The notes under the pieces were generated by a model. The model worked only from the letters and a program-made list of their open reading frames with translations. It made no database searches and was not told where the DNA came from. Source: Henckelia pumila (lineage: Eukaryota; Streptophyta; Magnoliopsida; Lamiales; Gesneriaceae). Taken from it: DNA of 64,000 nt. Below are positions 37,101 through 48,400 of this stretch, in pieces. Position numbers and translations under genes: made by a program. How positions within the stretch are numbered: position 1 is the stretch's first letter; each line of letters begins with the position of its first letter. The stretch lies in NCBI RefSeq assembly GCF_033568475.1, contig NC_133120.1:169601991-169665990 (forward strand), in the 5' to 3' direction.

Positions 37101-37564
37101 GCTTCCAAAGTGACGTGGATGACTCGAAGTCAACCTCTGGATTTGTATTCATGCTCAATGACGGTGCTGTCTCTTGGAAGAGTTCCAAGCAGGACACCAC
37201 AGCGGATTCTACCACTGAGGCAGAATACATTGCAGCATCAGCTGCTGCAAAATAGGCCGTTTGGATGAGGAATTTCGTCCAAGAGTTGGAGGTAATTCCT
37301 GAAGCTGTTGGTCCAGTCCCGGTGTACTGTGACAACACTGGTGCCATTGCTCAGGCAAAGGAAGCAAGGTCTCATCAAAGATCCAAACACATACTGAGAA
37401 AATACCACATCATCCGGGAGATCGTGAAAAGAGGAGACATCACTGTCGAGAGAGTGGCCTCTACAGACAATATCGCTGATCCACTTACTAAACCCTTGCC
37501 AGTACCATTGTTTGACAAACATCGCGAAACAATGAGATTACGTAGTATGACTAGTTGGCTATAG
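34138..37564 (+). pseudogene. copia gag-pol polyprotein, heavily disrupted
   Basis: The frame opens near 34138 with NLHVSILEQNKLTGANYTKWFRK broken across bases 34150-34220, as in the other copy. Most of gag is then lost; only a zinc-knuckle remnant remains near 34385. The protease motif is degraded (WVLDTRC). Integrase follows from 34982 (CESCLKGK, DLIHTDVCSPF, TDDYSRYGY), with TGA at 35324-35326. RT runs from 35402 with TGA at 36314-36316 just before QMDVMTAFLNG, and keeps LYVDDILLIGND. RNase H keeps LECYTDSSF and TEAEYIAASAAA, with TAG at 37253-37255. Not functional. Confidence 0.93.
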
Positions 37565-37578
37565 GGCAAGTAGGAGAT

Positions 37579-39472
37579 TGAAAGAGTTGATGCCCCGCTA
37601 GACAAGTTGTTGCTAAGAGCTTTGAGATTCTCTTATTGTAAACAATCTTTGTTTAATATAATTTACATTCATTAATGGCATTTTCTTTATCTTTCTTCAT
37701 AATGTTATATTGTGATATACTATTATTGTTTTGATAAAGACCTTGAATATACTATAGTGTAAGTAAGATGAGATAGTGAATAAAGAGAGATCACTATCAT
37801 GAAACACATCTTATAGTCACTGTATATTCTTAACAGTTCCTAGTCAATTGAGCCGTCCGCATATAAGGATAAGGATCGCTCGAGATCGAGACTAGCATTT
37901 GCGATGCCAAGTACCATGTTTCATTGGTATGGAACATAGAGATGTTCAAAGCATGCAAATGGATATTCATATGATGAATGATCGAACTACCCTATTCGGA
38001 CATTCCAAATGGTTATCATTATTTGAGTGGATAAGTCCGCGGTTTTGGTTGTACGCCATTAGTCCTTACTACTTGAAACATCATGGAGACTCTATATGCT
38101 AGTACTATACTTTGACTCGTTTACCGACTCTATGAGGGTCATCAAGTGTCGGGATTGGGTACAGTTATGACACATATAGGAGTCGATGCTTTGTTGTCAA
38201 GGATTCACCACACTCTTGCGAGTGTGGATATCCTATGCGATCTGAGGAGATATTAGTGTGACAAATCTCTGGCCAGAGTACTCGATGTGATTTAGGTTAC
38301 TTGGTTTCCTAGTAGCACATGCGATGTCACTATTTGATCTTCAAGATGCATTGCATAGTTATCGAATCTCGAACGACTCTCGATGTACCAATGGTTGTTG
38401 ATTCGATTGGGATATATGGTTGAAGGGACCGTACTGTACGCTAACCAAAACCTACTGGTTCTTGCAGGCACTATCAGTGATACCTAGGGAATCATGGGGC
38501 GATGTTGCTAGGCGCTCTTACCATGATTCGATGGGTAAGTCGGAAATTGTTGTTCCGAGTCACAAGGAGTTGTGAGCCCACGACTAGCTGTATCCCTGAA
38601 CCATTGAGGGTTACACAAGTAATGGATTACTAATCCCCGTTGAGATAGTTAAATTTAAAGAGTTAAATTTAATGAAAGAGAAGTTGGATTTCTAAACTAA
38701 AGAGAGTGGAATTTCCTAAAATGACATAGGGATGGGTATTTTTGGAAATCACTGAATTCGAATTCAGAAAAATTATCTTGACTTTAAAAGGTGCAGAAAT
38801 GGTTTCTGTGCACATTGGTGAAATCAGTTTATCAATCGGATTCATGATGAATTTTATATTAATTTCTATAATAACAGGCTTGGCTTGTTGGGCTTAAGTT
38901 ATGGATTATGGGCCCTAAGGAGTTAGTGTTCTAATAGACATATAAATTAATCCAGTCTAGAAATTATAAATATATATGTATGTAATTTTCGAAAATAAAA
39001 CAATTGAAGTCTTGCAATTTTCGAAAATCACATCTAAATATTAAAAGGAATTTTTGAAAATTTGAGAGAGTGTCTCAAGAGAATTTTCAAAATCCCTTCT
39101 CCTTTTTGAGAGAATTCAGTTTGTGATTTTTATGAAAAATTATATTCTGAATTGACAGATCAAATCTGTTTAATCTCTTCGATAAACATCTGATTGATTT
39201 CTAGTGAAATCAATCATAGGGTTTCAGTTGATTGAGCAAGTCATCAGTTCCTGGGATTTACAACAAGAGCAGATTTAATCTGTTGGAGTCCATAATCAAG
39301 CCATAGCTTGAAGAGGTAAAATATTAATTGTTATTATTATTTTACTTGCATAATTTAATCGTTAGGATTTGATACCCATGATATGGAATCGTTCCATATA
39401 AAAATAAAATAAAATTTAAACTTCCGCTGCACCGGATATCAGATCTATGATCCGAGAACGGGTGTTCCAATA
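37579..39472 (+). repeat. 3' LTR of copia copy 1
   Basis: Starts TGAAAGAG just after a short purine tract (GTAGGAGAT) and ends TTCCAATA: the terminal CA has become TA by one C to T change. It has an extra GAGTCCATAATCAAGCC near 39286 that is absent from the 5' LTR, so the two LTRs reach equal length through different indels. Confidence 0.94.
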
Positions 39473-41730
39473 GGTATTCTCTTCGTCATTCTGCGACCGG
39501 GCTGACTACGCACAGAAGGAGCTTGGATTATATCGGATTCAGCAACACATGACTCACTGATTTCAAAGGTTGGGATAGGATTAATATGTCCTTTGTACGC
39601 AGCGCGATACGCTTCGATCTTGAAATACTTGTCACAAAAATCATACACAGGCAGATTTCGCCTCAATGGCAGAAATGGCGTGCTTGCACGGAATCTTATT
39701 GATCTGCCAAACTCTACATGAACAAGTCATATCCACTAAATCCACGACAAATGACTTTTCACCATCAACTACCTCAAACTTCCAATCACACGAACGCTGA
39801 ACTCTTAATGTTCGGGATTCCATATTTGCGCTTACAACAGACTTTTCTTTTCTTGGACTTAATTCCTTGGTCATGCGTAGAGTTGAATCACGTCGTCGGT
39901 GCATCATTTTCATTTTCTGCACGCGTATGTGATCAACCATAGCAACAATAGGCAGATGACGAGCTGACCTAACACAACTATTCCAACACTCGGCTATATT
40001 GTTATTTATAACACCCCATCTATTGCCAACAAACAATGCATTGGCCCAACTCTGTGGATCAGAATTTATAATAAACCCTCTGGCAAGTGGCATTGACTCT
40101 AATATATTGTTTATATGTTGCTCGTACTCTTGAAAAGACGGAGCATACACAACTTTCTTGAATACCAAAGACCAATGTTTTTTGTTATGTCTGGGATCGA
40201 GCTTAAAATGATCAGATAATATGAAAAAATTAAAGTAAAATTGCTCAGGGATTCGTAATTTGGAATTTACCTATTTAATGAAATTATCCACTAAATGTCT
40301 CAAACAATAAGCATGGTGACTCCCAACAAATACTTGATTCACTTCCTTGATGATACTGGGATGTCTGTCCGAGAAAAATGTGAACTCGTCGAATGGAATG
40401 CATTGATAGTAAAGAAGCACAAGACTCAAATGATAACAAAACCAATCTCAGTTCGCATCATTCTCCGCATCTACTACGGCATAAGCAATTGTGAAAAGAT
40501 CATCGTTCGCATCTTTCGACACAGCAACTAAGATGCATCCTTTATACTTATTCTTTATATGAGTACCATCCAAAAATATCAATGGCCTACAACCACTAAC
40601 AAAACCGATGACACATGCATGAAAACAAATGAACAACCATCTGAATTTTTTAGTCAAAGGTTCAATCTCACACTCTACAACACTACCAGGATTAGTATTT
40701 TTAACAACATCACAATACCATCTTAATCTATCATAGCATCCTTCATCTGTGCCATGAATATCATGCATCGCCAACTCTTTACCCTTCCACACTTTGCGGT
40801 ATTCTAACTCTAACCCAAAATCTCTTTGCAAGTCCTCTGCATTGTACACGGACGATAAGAGGGCTCTCCTCTCAATTTTTCTTTCACAACATTCGCTATC
40901 CAATAGGCATCGGCTCTAGGATGCCCTCTGCTACGTAGATTATTCTCACCACAATTATGTTGTAGTTTACATTTTCTGATGGCAAAAAGATTGTCTCTTT
41001 TATGTTTCGAAGCATAAATTCTCCAACTGCAGCTCTTTTCACTACAAATCACAATAACCTTCTCGCTGTCATTTTTTACATACATAAATGAACGTCTTGT
41101 TGCAACAGAAAAGTTTTTCAAATAATTCCTAAATTCACCAGCACCCTTGAATGTTTGTCCTACACCATGAATACAATTAATCCAGGCATCTATAGTATTG
41201 GCGCAAGGAGGCTGTTCAACCTTGTTGTCACTCTTCGACTGCGTGTCTTCCTCGTCAACCTTTACCAGTTTAATATACAATTAATAAGATAAAAAAGAAC
41301 AATAACCACAAAAACAAATTTTAAATTTTAAAAAATTAATCTTGGTTTCAAACAACTAATTGATAATTTATACAAAGCAATCTACAATATTTAACCTTAA
41401 AATTTTTTATTAAACATGTTACTAAACATATCAAAATAGGAGAATGAAAATACGTCTAATAATAAGTAAATGTATTTTACCTCCCATCATTCAAGTTGTT
41501 GAAGTGTTCATTTCTTTTCTCTGCCCTCAAATAGCAGATAAAAAAGCATCTTATGCAGTGGAGCTACGTATTGAATCATAGTGGATTCCGGAGATATTTC
41601 TGCACATTTTTTGCTCAGACTAGCAAAAACATCCATCAAGCTACAACCACTGAAGATTGAGATGACAAATAGCTGATTCTTGAATTTACAGCAACCCAAA
41701 AACGAAAGATTGCAAGGACCACTTTCAGAT

Positions 41731-42354
41731 TCCATCCTCAAACTACAAAAGGGGAATGCTCTTCAAAACAATAAATCGAAACAATAATATATTTTTTCAT
41801 CATATATTACACACAAACAATACAAAATAACAAATTCAGAATACTAGATTTTAATTCAAATAATTTAAAGCGCAGTATAAATGTAATAGTACAAAACTAA
41901 AACCCCAAAATTAAGATTTAAAACATTATAATCGAGATTAATACGAAATATAAGCTAATATATCACAAATGCTCATGAAATGAACTGCATTCCCAGCAAC
42001 AGACGTAAAAATTGATATTGGTAAGCTAATTTGTAAAACTCCATTCTCAAACTACAAAAGGGGAATGCTCTTCAATACAGTAAATCAAAGCAATAATATA
42101 TTCTTTCATCATATATTACACATAAATAGTACAAAATAACGAATTCAATTCAGAATACTAGACTTTAATTATAATAATTTAAATCACAGTATAAATGTAA
42201 GATTATAGAACTAAAACCCCAAAATTAAGAATTAAAACATTATAATCGATAACAATACGAAATATAAGCTAATCTATCACAAATGCTCATGAAATGAACT
42301 GCATTCCCAGCAACAGACGTGAAAATTGATATTAGTAAGCTAATCTGTAAAACT
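41731..42354. repeat. 309-bp tandem duplication upstream of the transposase
   Basis: The block starting TCCATCCTCAAACTACAAAAG at 41731 recurs at 42040 with few differences. Copy 1 meets the proposed transposase start region, so the duplication covers what should be its 5' UTR or promoter. Confidence 0.85.
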
Positions 42355-42737
42355 AACGCGATGCCCGAAAATTCAACACCACCTCTATAATCATAAAAAA
42401 GCTCAAACAATTCCATCAATTCAACATTTTAAATTTGTAAGACATACATCAAGCTGTGACAATAATTTATTTGCTCAAAATTTAAAAGATTTCTAATCTA
42501 AAAACTAACCTGCAAATATGTGAAAATTTTCGTTTGAGCACAAAGATGGGAAATTCCCTCAACCCACGTCAATGTAGATCTTCAACATTAACCGAGTAAA
42601 CACAGATCTGCGACATTTTTGTTGAGGGATTAAAATTTTAAGATTGAGAGAGAAAGGTTCGGGAGAAGAGAATCAAGAAGAAGAACAGAGGGAAAATAAC
42701 GATTACAGTAGAACCATCATGTTTTTTTTTTTTTTTG
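42355..42737 (-). other. MULE right subterminal region, 5' of the transposase
   Basis: Non-coding. It should hold transposase promoter sequence reading leftward. Contains a CT-rich tract (minus) around 42640-42700 and a poly-T run at 42722-42736. No TATA box that I would defend. Confidence 0.4.
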
Positions 42738-42894
42738 TAAATCATTTTATTTAGGGACATTTTGGTAAATTGGCCACAATAGGGAGTTCAAACAAAGAGC
42801 AGACTTTTGTCAGGGATTGGGAACAAATAATTTCTGAAACGGGGACTGAGGAAAAATTCAAGTTTGCTATTAAGGATTTATCACAAATTCCCCC
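42738..42894 (-). repeat. MULE right terminal inverted repeat
   Basis: Reverse complement begins GGGGGAATTTGTGATAAATCC and pairs with 18049-18205. It is followed at once by the 9-bp duplication at 42895-42903. Confidence 0.9.
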
Positions 42895-42903
42895 ATATCT
42901 AAT

Positions 42904-43387
42904 TGTACGCGCTATGGTGTATTAGCTATTTTGGTTTGGTGAACACCATTTTTTTTACACCAGCACTAACATCTCTTTTGTCCTACTGTCTTGTGAACAT
43001 GTTGTGGTTCATTTAGTTTTGGCCATTTCAATTATAATCAGTGTCCACTTAATTTTTTTATTTGAGTAATATCTAGTTCAAAAAAAATTATATGAGACCA
43101 TCTCATTGATCAATTCTTTGAGACGAGATGACTCAAGAAAAAGTATTTTTATGTCAGAATTATTATTTTTTGCTACAAATAGAGATTCAATCAACCCGTC
43201 TCATAGACATAGTTTGGTAAGATCGTTTCACAATAGACATAATCTGTGTTTTTAACATATTTACCTTACTAATATATCATTTTCTTACCACTGATCATTT
43301 AATTATACATTAGTTAAGTTTTTTCTAGATCAACATATTTGCTCAAATAATATTATTACTCGTGGAAAAAAAACTTGAATCATAATC
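42904..43387. other. AT-rich intergenic DNA
   Basis: No gene or intact repeat recognised. A phrase TTACTAATATATCATTTTCTT near 43270 recurs near 49997, just beyond the solo LTR, pointing to an older local duplication. Confidence 0.4.
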
Positions 43388-43678
43388 TGTAGTAGCCCAG
43401 TCCCATTTTACAAGATTAATTTGGTTAAACATGATTAAGAGATTATAATATGATCAAACGGACCAAGGAATCGGATCCAAAATGTCCAAAAATGGTTAAT
43501 GGGCTTTATTGGGCTTGAGTAGTTTGGATGGTCCGAACTACAAAGCTTAAAGGGATCAGATGGTCTGAAGAGTTCGGATGGGGCGATGAGTTCGGAAGCT
43601 CTGAAGAGTTCGGATTGTCCAAACAGGGTTAGGCCATGAAAATTATCGACGTGTCATCTTGCTCGGACACGCAGGAGT

Positions 43679-43782
43679 TCGGATCATCCGAAGATGGGAT
43701 CGGAGCATCCGAACTGTGCATTGCTGCAACATGTCTTGCATGCGAGATCAGATCGTCCGAAGTAGGGGATCGGATCGTCCGA
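43679..43782. promoter_or_regulatory. TCGGANNNTCCGA palindrome cluster upstream of the LTR TATA box
   Basis: Copies at 43679-43691, 43700-43712, 43748-43760 (one mismatch) and 43770-43782; looser half-copies lie upstream (43550-43625). The TATA box follows within 10 bp. The same motif fills the other two LTRs of this family. Confidence 0.7.
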
Positions 43783-44414
43783 TCTCCGCCTATAAATAAG
43801 GGGTTCGAGAATCATTTTTGTACACCAAATTAATTTCTTTCCCTCTTGTTTTGTAGTAGTTTTTAGGGGCTTCCAGCCTTCTTTAACAAGGGGCGGGCCT
43901 TGGCGAGGTGTTTCCGAAGTCTTAGCAGAGGTTTGCCAAAGTTCTGGGGCAATTAACATCAGCGGGCTGACGACGGACGGAGGTATTCCCGAGATCTTAT
44001 AAATAGTTTTGGAGTATTTAATATCTTAGTTAAGGTTTTTAGAGCAAAACGAGTAATGCATGGAAATATTTTCTTGTAGGCTTGGATCCTAGAGTGGTGA
44101 GCATAGGACTGCCTTTATAGAGGTACGTAAGTACAGACTGAGATAACTAGTTGAATATACATGTTTATGTGTTGCATTATTATTTGCCATGAGATGCATG
44201 GTATATTGTTCATGATTTGTATGCGGCATTTGCATACCATGTTGAGCATGTTATCATTTCGAGATAGCCAGTTGTTCTAGGGACGCTCAGCCCTAAGATT
44301 ATTTTTATTGTACGATCGGGTACCGTGTGACACCCACTGGACCGATGGGGCAGCGTGTGAAATTTATCCATGATAGTTCTATATCAAAGATCGGGTTCAG
44401 TATGTGTGGCACCC

Positions 44415-45448
44415 TGATATGAATCTAGAAGGCGCTCGAAGATTCATATTGTTCCAAGGGTTGTTTCGTAATTTGCCATCAAGATTATATGGATTTAGAA
44501 TCCATGACAATCAAGTAGGGGCACTTGAAGATAACTTTGGAGGATGCCTTAACGTCGTTAAAGTGGGAATATGTCAAGGAAATGAAGAAAACAGAATAAA
44601 ACAAGACGAAGCAAGAAGCGCCTCTACACCTCCATTTTGCGCGTCTGCGCTTCAGCGTATAGAGGAAAGTGCTTCTGTACCGTTCATGAAGCGCATATGC
44701 GCTAGTGTTTCTAAAGGAAGCGCGTCTGCGCCTTACGAGTAGCGTGTCTCCACTTGCGAGGATTTCATGTTGCGTAAGGGAAGCGCAACTGCGCTTCTTA
44801 TATTGCGCCCCTGCGATTGTGAAGAGAAAGGATTACTGTGATTTTGCGCGTCTGCGGTGGTTTCTAGTGCATCTGCACTTGTTAGGGAATTTCACACAAT
44901 GCGGCATGTTGTGTGTGTTTCAGATTTTATTATTATTTTTAATATTTGTTATTTTGAGAGTTAGAAAGCCATTAGGAAACTATCTTTTGGTTATTTTGGT
45001 ATTATTTTTCAACTAAAAAATCTATAGTCTAATTCTATTAGAATTCTTAGTTAGTTATCTTTTATATATTGTAAACTTTACATTCATGAGAAGACAACAA
45101 CAATTATTATTGAGTTATTGATTTTATCAATCAAAATTCTTTCTAGAATTTTGTCCAAAGCTTTGCTTTATTTTTCAAATCAAACTTATCAAAGTTTAAA
45201 ACTTTGTGGCATTTGTCGATTGATTATCTTCGTGGATTGTCAAAGACAAGTTCTTTGAAGGTTCCGTTGTGATTAATTGTTTATTCCACGATTATTTATT
45301 GCTAGTTTCAAGTAAATTAGAGGTGAATATTCAAACTTACTTGTGTCAAAAGATTTGAACAACAATTTATATCTTTTTGTTATTGAATTGAGGGCGCGAT
45401 ATTATTTATAATCGTGTTTGTTTTTCATATCATTAAAGATTCTTATCA
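44415..45448 (+). repeat. 5' LTR of the non-autonomous element
   Basis: Starts TGATATGAATCTAGAAG and ends ATTCTTATCA. Around 44620-44880 it carries repeated GCGCNTCTGCGC-like words. Confidence 0.93.
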
Positions 45449-46103
45449 TTTGGTAATTAGAGCAAGGTTCTCTTGATGAAGTAAGTCATATCTTTTTGTT
45501 TCTATTTGTTCTTCATTTCTCGTTTTTCGTTCTTCGTTCTTCCTATCTTTTGGTATAAAAAAAAGGTTTTGAGTTAAGTTTTTCAATATCTTTGTTTCTA
45601 TCCGATCTTCGTGTTCTTCGTTCTTCATCTTTCATTCTTCGTCTGAGTCTATTCTTTTTCAAATTTCAAAATCGTTTCTGTCAAACTTGTTGCCCAAGTT
45701 TCGTGTCTTGTGCTACAAGTTATCTATAAAAAAATTTGAAAATTTCAAAAAAAAAAAGAGTGAAAATCGGTCAAAAAAGAATAGAAAGGACCGAAAGCTT
45801 CAAAAAATAGAGGAAGCAAGATAACTAGCGGTCAATTCTTTTGTCTTTGTTCATCTTTGGGTGCAATTCAAAAATTTAAAATTGTCCAAAATTTCTTCTT
45901 CTTGTTTTTGTGCGGTCTACGTGAGTCAATCTTCAATGTATATAAGTTTTGGACTTGAGAGTTTGATACATTTCAATACAAAGCAAAAGACTTTCCATAA
46001 ATTTTGAGTGAAAAAAAAGAGTGTTTGAGTGAATTCTTTTGGAGTGATTTGTGAGAATTTGGGTGAGAAATATTTTATTACTAACTTTTTTCTTGCAGGT
46101 ACA

Positions 46104-46619
46104 ATGTATTATAATGAGTATAGAGAGAGCGAAAGGAGATACTATGGATATGATAGTAATAGAAGAGAGAGAAGAGTTGATGGGTATGGAGAATCGTACT
46201 TGGATAGGGATAGGGTTAGACATGATAATGTTGGTCATGTGGAAGGAGATAGGAGAGATTTTAATTATTTTTTGGAAAAGTATAAGAAAGATAAAATTCC
46301 GTCGTTCCATAGAGATTTGGATTCGGAATCGTATTTGAAGTGGGAGAAAATGGTAGAATTTTTATTTTAAGGTCATGATTTTTCTGATGCAATGAATGTT
46401 AAACTTGTCATACAAGAGTTTACCGACTATGCTTGCACTTGGTAGGACCAATTGGTGGAGAATAGGGAGAGACGTGGAATGAGTCCTATTTCTACATGGG
46501 ATGAGATGAAAATAGTAATGAGAAAACGTTTTTCTCCTAATCACTACCATAGGAGAAGTGATGAAGTGTCTTGCATGAGGCATCCACATGTAAATCTAGC
46601 CAATGAAAAATTCAAGAAG
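46104..46619 (+). pseudogene. Gag-like remnant of the non-autonomous element
   Basis: Starts at 46104 after a TTGCAG-like intron end or leader. It has an Arg/Tyr-rich head (MYYNEYRESERRYYGYD), then a retrotransposon Gag core (IPSFHRDLDSESYLKWEK), a TAA at 46368-46370, and a continuation in another frame with Trp-rich and MRKRFSPNHYHRR words typical of plant gypsy Gag. Broken by the TAA and at least one more stop. Confidence 0.7.
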
Positions 46620-46737
46620 TGAAATTCCCAAGCAAGAATAACAAGGTACATCTAAATTGTCAAATTCTCGTACTTGTGATATTGTATGCTTATGATTTCA
46701 TAAAGTCGGGTATGATATAGGTCAATGTCTGAGAGAG

Positions 46738-48296
46738 GTGATGATGAAAGTGGTGGATTCTCGAGTAGATGTTGAATCCAAAGTTGTAGTGGATGTTGAA
46801 TCTAAAAGTGATGTTGAGAATGTTGAGGATGATGATACTTCAATGATTGATGATGTGAGTGTTGAAATATGTGCGGTGGGGGGTGAATCATTGCTTGATG
46901 AAACATCTTCTATTGTGCATGTTGTGGAGGATAATCTTGTTGGTATCACTTGTGAGCCTATTAATGAGATAGTAGATGAACCATGTATTGTTTGTTTGCA
47001 ATTGAATCCAAAAGAATTTCTAGAGGATCAATTGGAATTTAAAAATTTGAGTGATATGGCCGAAAGAAAAAGTGAAGAAAAAAGTGAGATGACCATGGAA
47101 AAATTAAAGGAAAAAGAAAATATAAAGGCCGAAAAAAAGAGTGAACAAAAGAGTGAGATGACCTTGGAGGGAAAAAAAGAGTGAAATGAAATGAGTGGAA
47201 AGAGACCAACAAAAAAGAATATATTATGGTCCAACATAGCAAGGTTGAAAATATTTTGAGATTAAATAAATTTTTTTAAGTATTTATGTACAAAGAAGTT
47301 TTACTCATTGTGATGATATAGCTGGTTCAATCCCGAACATTGTTTGTTCTTCTTTGCAGGATATTGGAGATATATCGAAGAGAAGACAAATGAGATCCAA
47401 TGTTAAAGTGAAACATATGTTGGATCCATGTAGAGTTGAGCATACACAAGGTGAGGTTCAATGCTTGAAAGTTGTCCTTTTTAAGAGGTATGGTGTAGAT
47501 TCAAATCGAAGGTACAATTTCAATACAAACTTTCAAAGGTATGATCTTAATTCTATATTTCATGGATTTAATTACTTTTTTGAAGTATTTGAAAAAGTGT
47601 TATCTATGAAGTATGCTTTGATTTCAAATTTTGAACTTAGGTCGCTTGAATTTGTGCATATTACAAGATTTGATAATTTGGTTCATGTTGGTTTGTGTAA
47701 CTATTGCATGAGTTGTCTAGGTGGAAATTCCTTAGTATATAACAAAGTTTTTAATGTGCATGTCAAAGTTTTCTATGTGTTGAGTGATGATTTTAAGAAT
47801 ATCTTTGAACTATGTTTTGTGGGTATTCATGATAAATTTTACTTGAGTAATGGTTACTTGTTGAAGAAAAATAAAATTTTCATTATATGTTCATCGTTAT
47901 TTATTGAGATAATAAATATATGGTATAAGTTTGTTGTGTTGCATGGACAAATTTAAAATAATGAATATCATGGAAGAATATTTTTTGTGGTTACACATGA
48001 AAAGATGTGTTGAGTGGAATTGTGAGAGACATATTGCATGTGAATTACTTCTTATTCCTAGAACACAATGTTTATGTATGAATTTTGTGTTGGGGTTAAC
48101 TAGGACTAAGAATGGGAGAAATTTGATTTTTGTTATACTTAATGGAATATTGACCCTCTTTGTGAATGCCAATGTTGTTGAGGTATTTATCTTGTGCATG
48201 AAGAATTTTGGAGTTGTTGATCTTGTTGTTATTGTGCAATGTACCACAATTGTTGAAGAGAAGTTGGGTCATAAAGTTTGCAAAGAGAAAATGTGA
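46738..48296 (+). other. unrecognised open frames in the non-autonomous element
   Basis: Three plus frames: 46738-47184 (Glu/Val/Ser-rich, acidic, then a Lys/Glu-rich tail with repeats of EKKSEQKSEMT type, likely coiled), 47354-47956 and 47931-48296 (hydrophobic, Phe/Asn/Cys-rich). None shows pol motifs. The last two may be random open frames in AT-rich DNA. The first is more protein-like. I do not recognise any of them. Confidence 0.4.
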
Positions 48297-48400
48297 GGTA
48301 AGTATAGCGTCAATAATATTTTTTAGGTTATTAATCTTTGTCTGTTTGGTGTAGGTAAATGGCAAGATTTGAGAACAAATCTTTTTGAAGAAGGGGAGTC

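Larger units (their letters stand above)
30619..39472 (+). mobile_element. Ty1/copia element (copy 1), degenerate, inserted in MURA
   Basis: LTRs 30619-32512 and 37579-39472, with target duplication GGTAT (30614-30618 and 39473-39477). Gene order is gag, protease, integrase, RT, RNase H, hence copia. Its pol is full of stops, and a large part of gag is deleted. It is the same family as the minus-strand copy at 50756-59845, but the LTRs here have drifted further apart, so it is the older insertion. Confidence 0.95.
30526..41741 (-). pseudogene. MURA-type Mutator transposase, decayed and split by a copia insertion
   Basis: Would cut and paste the MULE by a DDE mechanism in the nucleus. Likely parts (minus): first exon 41508-41741 (tentative), 40271-41259, 39473-40201, and the tail 30526-30618. 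They show a MuDR-type zinc-binding segment (CSEKSCSWRIYASKHKR..LQHNC), first catalytic Asp in LIFLDGTHIKNKYKG, second in FSDRHPSIIK, a candidate Glu in NNNIAECWNS, a SWIM finger CSCRVWQINKIPCKHA, and a C-terminal CCHC knuckle CGRCHARGHNRRSC. The knuckle lies across the copia element, and removing that element with one GGTAT copy rejoins the frame. Breaks: frame change near 40850, TGA at 40448-40450, TAG at 40271-40273 before a donor site, frame change near 39663. The catalytic triad itself is still legible. Confidence 0.87.
18049..42894. mobile_element. giant Mutator-like element (MULE) carrying MURA, Ulp1-like and GRF genes
   Basis: 24.8 kb element bounded by inverted repeats of about 155 bp and a perfect 9-bp target duplication. 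Its own parts are an Ulp1-domain gene (18345-22167, plus), a tandem array (22454-29272), a GRF zinc-finger ORF (29664-30113, plus) and a MURA transposase (30526-41741, minus). A gypsy-type element (24556-28062) and a copia element (30619-39472) inserted later; without them it would be about 12.5 kb. MULEs bearing Ulp1-like genes (Kaonashi-type) are known in plants. Both main genes carry stops and frameshifts, so this copy is probably not autonomous now, but it could be mobilised in trans. Confidence 0.93.
18040..42903. other. 9-bp target site duplication of the MULE
   Basis: ATATCTAAT occurs at 18040-18048 and again at 42895-42903, exactly outside the inverted ends. A 9-bp duplication is the hallmark of Mutator-superfamily insertion. 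It is a perfect match despite about 24.8 kb between the copies. Confidence 0.93.

Noticed and set aside
44404-45016. Open frames with Ala/Ser/Cys-rich products in the GCGC-rich LTR block
   Set aside because: They follow the GCGC repeat in LTR DNA and are not conserved as proteins between the two LTRs.
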